NCBI GenBank assembly: GCA_964530445.1
Contig: CAZHBJ010000186.1
Location: 1 to 6,289, forward strand
Direction: 5' to 3'
DNA length: 6,289 bases
From: FEN-1297 sp964530445
GTDB lineage: Bacteria; Bacteroidota; Ignavibacteria; Ignavibacteriales; Ignavibacteriaceae
Position numbers and translations under genes: made by a program. Of the stretch, positions 1 through 5,426 are shown piece by piece. Within the stretch, counting starts at the first letter, position 1. Each line of letters begins with the position of its first letter. The notes beneath the pieces are model-generated. The model was not told the origin of the DNA. It did no database searches and saw only the letters and a program-made list of their open reading frames with translations.

Positions 1-74
1 TATATGGAGATATTCATTGGAAATTTGCTTTGTTTATAATATAATTCGTAACAATCCAGATAAATAATATTTTC

Positions 75-87
75 ACGCCTTCGGCGT
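75..87. repeat. Small GC-rich hairpin ACGCC-TTC-GGCGT
   Basis: A perfect 5-bp stem with a TTC loop stands out in AT-rich surroundings, just after the possible gene tails that end at 44 or 67. On the + strand only a short TTTG follows, so it would be at best a weak terminator for an upstream gene. The function is inferred from position only. Confidence 0.35.
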
Positions 88-98
88 TTGATGTAAAA

Positions 99-124
99 GC
101 CTGAAACCTTGACTGCCGGCAGGC
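99..124. repeat. Palindrome CTGCCGGCAG with outer GCCTG/CAGGC arms
   Basis: A 10-bp perfect palindrome lies at 113-122. Partly overlapping it, GCCTG at 99-103 can pair with CAGGC at 120-124. The core resembles the CTGCCGGCAGG-type intergenic motif that recurs in a number of Bacteroidetes-related genomes. Only one copy is visible here, so its status as a dispersed repeat comes from general knowledge and not from this window. Confidence 0.35.
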
Positions 125-130
125 ATAGTT

Positions 131-156
131 GATATTTTTAGGGGAATAAAAATATC
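131..156. repeat. Perfect 10-bp inverted repeat with GGGGAA loop
   Basis: GATATTTTTA at 131-140 and TAAAAATATC at 147-156 are exact reverse complements separated by GGGGAA. The stem is almost entirely A/T, and only TTTA follows on the + strand, so a terminator role would be weak. An operator site is also possible. It lies 55 bp upstream of the tRNA promoter. Confidence 0.5.
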
Positions 157-210
157 TTTAATTACATACACGTTTTCATAGTTAAAAATAAGCGCTTAAA
201 TTCAAAAAAA

Positions 211-242
211 TTTGCTCACTACAAAAAGGATAGCTAAATTTG
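211..242 (+). promoter_or_regulatory. Bacteroidetes-type promoter for tRNA-Ser
   Basis: TTTG at 211-214 is followed after 20 bp by TAAATTTG at 235-242. This fits the -33 TTTG and -7 TAnnTTTG consensus known for the primary sigma factor of Bacteroidetes. The spacing places transcription start at about 248-250, some 20 bp before the mature tRNA 5' end at 269, which is a sensible 5' leader. No E. coli-like TTGACA/TATAAT pair competes here. Assignment to the tRNA rests on orientation and distance. Confidence 0.65.
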
Positions 243-268
243 TAGCGCTTTAATTTATTGCTTTGAAT

Positions 269-357
269 GGAGAGATGCCGGAGTGGTTGAACGGGGCGGT
301 CTCGAAAACCGTTGTATTGAGTAATCAGCACCCAGGGTTCGAATCCCTGTCTCTCCG
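269..357 (+). tRNA. tRNA-Ser (anticodon CGA)
   Basis: This is a complete 89-nt class II tRNA. The acceptor stem GGAGAGA (269-275) pairs with TCTCTCC (350-356), and the discriminator base is G357, as expected for serine. The anticodon stem GCGGT (296-300) pairs with ACCGT (308-312), closing with a G-T pair around the loop CTCGAAA. The anticodon CGA at 303-305 reads the codon UCG. A long variable arm (about 313-332) is the serine-type hallmark. The T stem CAGGG/CCCTG (333-337 and 345-349) encloses the loop TTCGAAT. CCA is not encoded, since CTG follows the discriminator base, so it must be added after transcription. It is preceded by a matching promoter at 211-242. No clear terminator follows. 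Confidence 0.97.
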
Positions 358-465
358 CTGATTATCAATAAGTGAGCATTGTCCTATCCTTAAGTATATT
401 TATCTGTTTTGAAGCATGAATAATATTGACATTTAAATATTTAATGCTGATCTTATAATAAAATA

Positions 466-502
466 ACTCAATTTAGTCCGGCTAATCTATTACTTATTGA
501 GT
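466..502 (+). repeat. Inverted repeat in the leader of the 81-aa gene
   Basis: ACTCAAT at 466-472 is the exact reverse complement of ATTGAGT at 496-502, with a 23-nt loop between them. The second arm ends one base before the ribosome binding site (504-510) of the downstream small gene, so it could be a leader hairpin or an operator. The stem is only 7 bp and mostly A/T, so chance is a real alternative. Confidence 0.3.
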
Positions 503-516
503 GTGAGGGAAATAAA

Positions 517-762
517 ATGAAACTTTTAATCTATACTTTTGTTGCGCTTAGTTTGTTATTTTTGTTCGGTGGTCTTACGGCTATTGGACTTTCAAATTAC
601 GATTCAGGTACAGAAAAAAATTCTAATGTTTTAACCGGGGGATATGAAGGTTATGAAAATATACTTTCTATAAATCAAATAGACAGCGTAACATCAAACA
701 ATAATTATTATTTTACTTCGGTTAATGCTAAAGGCATTTCCGTAAATTCGGTTATTAGATAA
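517..762 (+). CDS. Small exported or membrane-anchored hypothetical protein
   Basis: This 81-residue protein is not one I recognise. Residues 1-25 form one hydrophobic segment (MKLLIYTFVALSLLFLFGG...) after a single Lys, which fits a Sec signal peptide or an N-terminal membrane anchor. No Cys follows, so it is not a lipoprotein. The remaining ~55 residues are polar and rich in Asn, Ser, Gly and Tyr, with no further hydrophobic stretch and no motif I know, so the mature part probably lies outside the cytoplasm. The start is well supported: TGAGGGA at 504-510 sits 6 bases before the ATG, the same GGGA-N6-ATG layout as the secreted peptidase gene in this window. It stands alone, 159 bp after the tRNA and 191 bp before the MATE gene. 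A real gene is likely; its function is unknown. Confidence 0.6.
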   Translation: MKLLIYTFVALSLLFLFGGLTAIGLSNYDSGTEKNSNVLTGGYEGYENILSINQIDSVTSNNNYYFTSVNAKGISVNSVIR

Positions 763-953
763 AATCCTGTTATTACATAAATCTAATTCGAAAATATTTA
801 TCTATAATTTGTTGAAATAATTTTTGCCGCCTGCGATATTTATTTGCAAGAAATTTATATTTCTACAAAAAATAGTTATTAATTCTTTCCGTACTTTATA
901 AATTTTTACTTTTAAGAAAACCTTCTTTGGAAGGAAAAAATAGTTTTAAATTT

Positions 954-2291
954 ATGCCGACAATCAAACAACATGCTAAAAATACCATAATTCTTGCATA
1001 CCCTGTAATGATAGGGCAATTGGGGATGATTATGATGGGGGTTGTGGACAGTATAATGGTAGGAGCTTTGGGAGCTGCCCCGTTAGCCGCCGCAGCATTA
1101 GGAAACAGTTTATTTATGATAATATTAATAATAGGAATCGGTGTCTCATATGCCGTTACTCCGCTTGTAGCAATTGCTGTCGGTGCTAATAAAATTTCTG
1201 ATTGCGAAGTGATTTTTGACCAGTCCGTAATTGTAAATGCGGTGCTTAGTGTAATACTTTTACTCTTAACCTTCATCGGAAGCGATTTTATTAAATATTT
1301 AAATCAACCGGTACAAGTTGCACAGCAGGCAGTTTCTTATACAAGAATTTTAGGTTATTCGATAATACCTGTTATGCTGTTTCAAACATATAAACAATTT
1401 ATTGAAGGTTTTGGTATTATGCAGCCTGCTATGGTTGTTACACTTGCTGCCAATTTAATTAACGCAGGATTTAATTGGATTTTAATATACGGGAAATTAG
1501 GATTCCCCATGATGGCATTAGACGGTGCAGGATGGGCAACATTTGCATCGCGATTATTTATGGGAATAATCATAATGTTTTATGTAATTAAAGCCAAAAG
1601 GTTTAAAAAATTTGATGTAAGATTGTACATCCGGAAATTGAATTTTCATATTATAAAAAAAATCCTGGATTTAGGCGTACCGAGCGCATTTCAATATATT
1701 TTTGAAGTCGGAGCTTTTTCATCCGCCGTAATTATTGTCGGCTGGCTCGGTACTGATCAGCTGGCTGCTCATCAAATTGCCATTAACCTCGCATCTATTT
1801 CATTTATGATGACGCTGGGTATTTCGTCTGCCGGTGCCATAAGAGTAGCAAATGCCGTCGGCAAACAGGATATAAAAGAAATAAGAGAGGCTGGATTTAC
1901 TGCAATAGTACTCGGTGCATCTTTAATGGCGGCTTGCGGAGTAATATTTATTATTTTTAGAAATTTTTTACCGTCGCTTTATATCAGCGATCCTAAAGTA
2001 ATTTCCTACGCTTCAACGTTGTTAATTATTGCTGCATTATTCCAGATATCCGACGGGACTCAAGCCGTAGGCATCGGTATTTTACGCGGACTAACAGACG
2101 TGAGAATTCCGACACTAATAACTTTTATTGCATACTGGGTTATTGCTTTACCTGTAGGGTATTTATTAGGTTTTACTTTTCATCTAAATGTTGTGGGTGT
2201 ATGGATCGGGCTTCTGCTCGGTTTAACTTCTTCTGCAGCTATGTTAACGCTTAGGTTTAATAAAAGAAGCAGACATTTAATAACAGTTTAA
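954..2291 (+). CDS. MATE family Na+-coupled multidrug efflux pump (NorM/MdtK-like)
   Basis: This inner-membrane multidrug and toxin extrusion antiporter would export cationic drugs, dyes or metabolites in exchange for Na+ or H+. The 445-residue protein is nearly all hydrophobic, consistent with 12 membrane helices in two MatE halves. The first half opens at AYPVMIGQLG and the second at LGVPSAFQYIFEVGAF (about residue 240). Acidic residues D32 (VVDSIMVG), E251 (IFEVG) and D367 (ISDGTQ) fall at constant offset 4 from D36, E255 and D371 of Vibrio NorM, the known cation site, so the pump should be functional. I chose ATG 954 because family proteins begin about 14 residues before the AYPV motif. 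A TTG at 927 in the same frame would add nine residues. Neither start has a well-placed ribosome binding site; GGAAGG at 929-934 lies 19 bases before the ATG. The 763-953 gap shows no clear promoter. The exported substrate cannot be read from sequence. Confidence 0.93.
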   Translation: MPTIKQHAKNTIILAYPVMIGQLGMIMMGVVDSIMVGALGAAPLAAAALGNSLFMIILIIGIGVSYAVTPLVAIAVGANKISDCEVIFDQSVIVNAVLSVILLLLTFIGSDFIKYLNQPVQVAQQAVSYTRILGYSIIPVMLFQTYKQFIEGFGIMQPAMVVTLAANLINAGFNWILIYGKLGFPMMALDGAGWATFASRLFMGIIIMFYVIKAKRFKKFDVRLYIRKLNFHIIKKILDLGVPSAFQYIFEVGAFSSAVIIVGWLGTDQLAAHQIAINLASISFMMTLGISSAGAIRVANAVGKQDIKEIREAGFTAIVLGASLMAACGVIFIIFRNFLPSLYISDPKVISYASTLLIIAALFQISDGTQAVGIGILRGLTDVRIPTLITFIAYWVIALPVGYLLGFTFHLNVVGVWIGLLLGLTSSAAMLTLRFNKRSRHLITV

Positions 2292-2300
2292 TTTTATTTT

Positions 2301-2356
2301 AAAAAAAGAGACTGTCTCAAAAAAAATAAATTCAAATATGCTTTTTAAGACAGCCT
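2301..2356 (-). terminator. Strong intrinsic terminator of the S9 peptidase gene
   Basis: Read on the - strand, 2356-2342 (AGGCTGTCTTAAAAA) pairs with 2323-2309 (TTTTTGAGACAGTCT) in a 15-bp stem that includes two G-U pairs, around an 18-nt loop. One C and then seven Ts (2307-2301) follow. This is a textbook terminator 24 bp after the peptidase stop. On the + strand the two G-U pairs become A-C and C-A mismatches and no long T run follows, so it should stop MATE transcripts less well. The smaller GAGACTGTCTC palindrome (2308-2318) is part of the same structure. Confidence 0.8.
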
Positions 2357-2379
2357 TATTTAACTAATAATTAAGATAT

Positions 2380-4521
2380 CTACAAATTGTCCTTAAAATA
2401 ATTTGTTATCTTATCATATAAATGATAAGTATCGATTCCTCTTACGCCGTGTTCTTGACCTGGGTAAACCATATAATCGACAGGAATTCCGAGATCTTCG
2501 CATTTTTTAATGAACATAAGATCATGCTGCCAAACGACAATAGGATCGCTCGTACCGTGAATCATTAATAATTTACCTTTTAAGTTTTTGGCATAGTTTA
2601 AAAGATTCGATTCTTCATAACCTTCGGGATTCGCCTGAGGAGTGTCCATGTATCTTTCGGTATACATCACTTCATAATATTCCCAATTTATTACCGAACC
2701 GCCTGCAACAGCGACTTTAAAAAGTCCCGGTCTTCTTGTCATAAGTGAAGTAGTCATAAATCCTCCGAAGCTCCAGCCGAAAACTCCCGTCCTGGTTGAA
2801 TCAACATAAGGTAAGCTTTTCAAATAATCTACGCCGAGTGTTTGATCTTCAATTTCGTGAGTTCCCAAATGCCTGAAAGTAACCTGTTCAAAAGCCAAAC
2901 CCCGGTTAGCCGAACCTCTGTTATCTAGAGTGAATACTACATAGCCGTGTTCCGCCATATAATTCAGCCATAAGCTTGCGCCGCCGAGCCAGCGGTTGGT
3001 GATTAGTTGAACTCCTGGGCCTCCGTAAACATAAACAAGTGCAGGATATTTTTTAGTTGAATCAAAATTTGCCGGAAGAATTTCTCTGCAGAAAAGATCG
3101 TAACCGTCTTTGCTTTTCAGTTTAAAGAATTTTGTTTTACCAAGTGAATAGTTTTTTAGAGGATCTTCCGCTGAAAATACTTTTCTTAAAACTTTACCTT
3201 CACTGTTAATCAAATCAATGTTATATGGTACGGTTAAACTGCTGTATGAATCAAGAAAATTTTTACCGGATTTATTCATTATTACATTATGAACTCCTGG
3301 AATATTAGTTAATCTTGTCATCTTTCCGGATTTTAAATTTACCATATAATAATCTCTGTCAAGAGGACTTTCTTTTGTGCATGTAAAAAAAGCGTTATTC
3401 CCGTTATTGTCGAATCCGTTTAATTTAGTTACTTCCCAATCACCTTTAGTCAATTCTTTAAGAAGTTTTCCGTTAGTATTATAAAGATAAAGATGATTCC
3501 AGCCGTCACGGCGCGAAATCCAGATGAATTCATCCGGGTGCTTTTCAACAAAAATCGGTCCGTTTAACGGCTGAACATATTTTGGATTTGATTCTTCAAA
3601 AAGTGTATCAACCGGATTTCCATTTGATATGTCATATTTAATTTCGAACAAATCATTTTGATCTCTGTTTAAAATTCCTATATAAACATATTTTTCATTC
3701 GGATCCCATGCAACGCCAGTTAAGTAATGATCTTTCGGCTGCCCGGTTTTTAAAAATACGGTTTCATTTTCTTTAAGATTATAAATTCCTAATTTTACCT
3801 GTTCGCTTGTCATGCCTGCCATCGGGTATTTTATATTTTCAACTTTTGCAGGACGGTAATTAATATTCACAATAGGATAATCGGTTACCTTTGTTTGATC
3901 TTTTCTGTAAAAAGCCAGGTAATTAGATTTAGGCGACCAGAAAGTTCCTTTATATATCCCGAATTCATTTCGCGCTACATACTGACCGTTGAGTATGCCT
4001 TCATTTTTATCATCTGTAACCTGGTATTGTTTTTTATTTACAGCTACATACAAATTATTTTTAATAGTGTAAGCAATTGAATTATTCGATGAAATATCCA
4101 TATTCTCCGCGTCTATAGGAACATTATTCAATAGTTTGAGCGAGCCGTTTTTAAAATTATATTCATAAAGTGAATCTGCGTTCCGGAAACGAATATTATC
4201 TTTATCTACCCATTCAACCGTGGGAAAGCCCTGAAGCGGTGAAAAATTTAAATCGGCAAATTTATCTTTAAGTTGAGACAATGAAAGAATAGTTTGTTTG
4301 CTGCCTGTCTTTGCATCTTCCCGGATCAATTCTCCGCCGTTATTATATTCGACATAAGTGAATGCATCTTCACCTGGAATCCACTGTAATTGCGCTAAAT
4401 GTTTAGGATAGAGTGAACGTGCTTCAATAGTTACTTGTTTTATTGTCAGTTCTTTCTGCTGGCTGAAAACCGAAGCAGAAACAATGATAAGTGTTATAAA
4501 AATGTATTTGAAATTTTTCAT
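2380..4521 (-). CDS. Secreted S9B prolyl peptidase (DPP IV / prolyl tripeptidyl peptidase-like)
   Basis: This 713-residue serine exopeptidase would remove short N-terminal peptides after proline outside the cytoplasm. Residues 1-20 (MKNFKYIFITLIIVSASVFS) are a Sec signal peptide ending before QQKEL, with no lipobox Cys. A DPP IV beta-propeller spans roughly 40-460, and an alpha/beta-hydrolase domain runs from about 470 to the end. The catalytic triad is Ser584 (GWSFGG), Asp659 (HGTSDPIV) and His691 (GQEHG); Tyr499 (YVYGGP) is the expected oxyanion residue. The amine-anchoring loop reads ARNEFGI with one Glu (Glu186), not the double Glu of DPP IV, and Glu617 (WEYYEVMYTERYMD) replaces the DPP IV Asp. 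I recall both features from Porphyromonas prolyl tripeptidyl peptidase. An in-frame ATG at 4575 would add 18 residues ahead of the signal peptide. I prefer 4521 because GGGA precedes it by 6 bases and the probable promoter overlaps the upstream ATG. The length is normal for the family and the gene looks intact. Confidence 0.92.
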   Translation of the reverse strand: MKNFKYIFITLIIVSASVFSQQKELTIKQVTIEARSLYPKHLAQLQWIPGEDAFTYVEYNNGGELIREDAKTGSKQTILSLSQLKDKFADLNFSPLQGFPTVEWVDKDNIRFRNADSLYEYNFKNGSLKLLNNVPIDAENMDISSNNSIAYTIKNNLYVAVNKKQYQVTDDKNEGILNGQYVARNEFGIYKGTFWSPKSNYLAFYRKDQTKVTDYPIVNINYRPAKVENIKYPMAGMTSEQVKLGIYNLKENETVFLKTGQPKDHYLTGVAWDPNEKYVYIGILNRDQNDLFEIKYDISNGNPVDTLFEESNPKYVQPLNGPIFVEKHPDEFIWISRRDGWNHLYLYNTNGKLLKELTKGDWEVTKLNGFDNNGNNAFFTCTKESPLDRDYYMVNLKSGKMTRLTNIPGVHNVIMNKSGKNFLDSYSSLTVPYNIDLINSEGKVLRKVFSAEDPLKNYSLGKTKFFKLKSKDGYDLFCREILPANFDSTKKYPALVYVYGGPGVQLITNRWLGGASLWLNYMAEHGYVVFTLDNRGSANRGLAFEQVTFRHLGTHEIEDQTLGVDYLKSLPYVDSTRTGVFGWSFGGFMTTSLMTRRPGLFKVAVAGGSVINWEYYEVMYTERYMDTPQANPEGYEESNLLNYAKNLKGKLLMIHGTSDPIVVWQHDLMFIKKCEDLGIPVDYMVYPGQEHGVRGIDTYHLYDKITNYFKDNL

Positions 4522-4546
4522 TAAGTTTCCCAAAATTTTTATAGGT

Positions 4547-4576
4547 AAAATATAATTAAGGTTTCTGAGTTCCAAA
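4547..4576 (-). promoter_or_regulatory. Probable FCB-type promoter of the S9 peptidase gene
   Basis: On the - strand, TTTG (4576-4573) is followed after 18 bp by TATATTTT (4554-4547). This is one mismatch from the TAnnTTTG element and slightly closer than the usual spacing. Transcription would start near 4540, about 20 bases before the preferred ATG at 4521. If correct, it excludes the longer start at 4575 and lets the peptidase be expressed apart from the upstream aminotransferase and eIF-2B-like genes. Confidence 0.45.
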
Positions 4577-4611
4577 GGAAGTGAATTTTTTATAATACAT
4601 ATTTAGTTAGG

Positions 4612-5406
4612 TTAATAGGTAATAATTTTAGTAATTAAATTCTTTTCAATTTCTTCAAAATAATAATTGGTGATTTTAATATTACGGTTCTTAATATTCC
4701 AAACTTCTTCCGGATTTTGTCTTGTTTGTCTGAATTTATTTTTAAAAATGATTTTATCTTGTGTTGTAATTACATAGCAGGGCTTTTTATAATATCTGCA
4801 GAGGAGTGCGGCAGCTTTACTTCCGGTTTTATTAATGATGTTGCCGTTTTTTAAAATTGCATCTGCGCCCAATACAGCGGCGTCAATTTCGGGGATGTAA
4901 AGTGAGATCATTGCATCCGTTATAAATTCGACTTTGATGTTGTATTTAACCAAAGCTTGTGCAAATAAACGTCCTTCGTTTTTAGGCCTGGATTCTGCAA
5001 TAATGATTTTTAATTTGTCATTATCTTTTTTTAAGTATTTAAAAATCTCTAAAAGAGTAGCGCTGTTTGATAAAGTAAATATATTATTGCAATTCGATAA
5101 ATATTTCCGGGAATGCTTATATAAGCGTTGATATTTTTTGCCGGTTTCGGTTTTAAAATTATTTGTAAAATCCGAAATTTTATGAAAGTCTTTTGTCCGT
5201 ATTACTTTTTGTAATTGATTAAGATAATTATTAATGACTGCAAAATGCGATAATTTTTCCCTCGCTTTTTTAAATGATAAATTTATTAGTTTAAAATTAT
5301 TTGCATGAATATGAAAGAATTCATTTAATTTAAGAACTAACTCGGTTGAACCGGAAGTTTTATCATTAAGGATTTTATTTAAATCTTTTGATACATCGCT
5401 AGTCAT
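4612..5406 (-). CDS. eIF-2B alpha/beta/delta-like protein (MtnA / R15P isomerase superfamily)
   Basis: This 264-residue protein is probably cytoplasmic. Residues 1-100 form a helical, Lys/Asn-rich N-terminal domain with the family's opening pattern (LNDKTSGSTELVLKLNEFF). The C-terminal Rossmann-like domain carries the family signatures in order: FTLSNSATLLE (110-120), AESRPKNEGR (137-146), ITDAMISLYI (162-171), and GADAILKNGNIINKTGS (180-196), followed by the PCYVIT strand. Relatives include eukaryotic eIF-2B regulatory subunits, methylthioribose-1-phosphate isomerase (MtnA) and archaeal ribose-1,5-bisphosphate isomerase. Asp182 of GAD is retained, but the T-H-C-N stretch that holds the isomerase catalytic Cys reads T-L-S-N, with Ser113 in its place. 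Isomerase activity is therefore doubtful, and a regulatory or ligand-binding role is possible. Bacteria have no eIF2, so the family name does not imply a translation role. It starts 20 bp after the aminotransferase stop, probably in the same transcript, and has no clear Shine-Dalgarno. Confidence 0.8.
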   Translation of the reverse strand: MTSDVSKDLNKILNDKTSGSTELVLKLNEFFHIHANNFKLINLSFKKAREKLSHFAVINNYLNQLQKVIRTKDFHKISDFTNNFKTETGKKYQRLYKHSRKYLSNCNNIFTLSNSATLLEIFKYLKKDNDKLKIIIAESRPKNEGRLFAQALVKYNIKVEFITDAMISLYIPEIDAAVLGADAILKNGNIINKTGSKAAALLCRYYKKPCYVITTQDKIIFKNKFRQTRQNPEEVWNIKNRNIKITNYYFEEIEKNLITKIITY

Positions 5407-5426
5407 TTCAACTTAATAATTATTAT

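Larger units (their letters stand above)
1..268. other. Left-edge region without a supported gene
   Basis: I find no convincing gene here. Two short + frames run in from the left edge and could be the tail of a gene lying outside the window. One stops at 42-44 (tail ...GDIHWKFALFII) and the other at 65-67 (tail ...NIIRNNPDK). Neither can be identified or preferred from so few residues. On the - strand an ATG at 17-15 could open a gene running off the left edge, but it has no ribosome binding site. The rest holds small inverted repeats (75-87, 99-124, 131-156) and the tRNA promoter. A palindrome TAAGCGCTTA at 189-198 and a second AGCGCT at 244-249 sit either side of that promoter; this may be chance. 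Confidence 0.5.

Noticed and set aside
426..459. TTGACA (426-431) and TATAAT (454-459) upstream of the 81-aa gene, resembling a sigma-70 promoter
   Set aside because: Both boxes are exact, but the spacer is 22 bp and not about 17. The host probably uses the TTTG/TAnnTTTG type, and such hexamers arise easily in AT-rich DNA.
921..934. CCTTC-TTTG-GAAGG hairpin before the MATE start
   Set aside because: The stem is 5 bp, is followed by As on the + strand, and no gene on the - strand would need a terminator here. It may slightly mask the distant GGAAGG, but nothing supports a regulatory role.
896..1276. 126-codon reading frame on the - strand
   Set aside because: It lies almost wholly antisense to the MATE gene, whose product is clearly recognisable. 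Its composition reflects the reverse complement of membrane-helix codons.
1382..1573. 63-codon reading frame on the - strand
   Set aside because: It is antisense inside the MATE gene, with no ribosome binding site or recognisable motif.
3895..4080. 61-codon reading frame on the + strand
   Set aside because: It is antisense inside the S9 peptidase beta-propeller coding region and carries no independent evidence.
4934..5131. 65-codon reading frame on the + strand
   Set aside because: It is antisense to the conserved core of the eIF-2B-like gene and carries no independent evidence.
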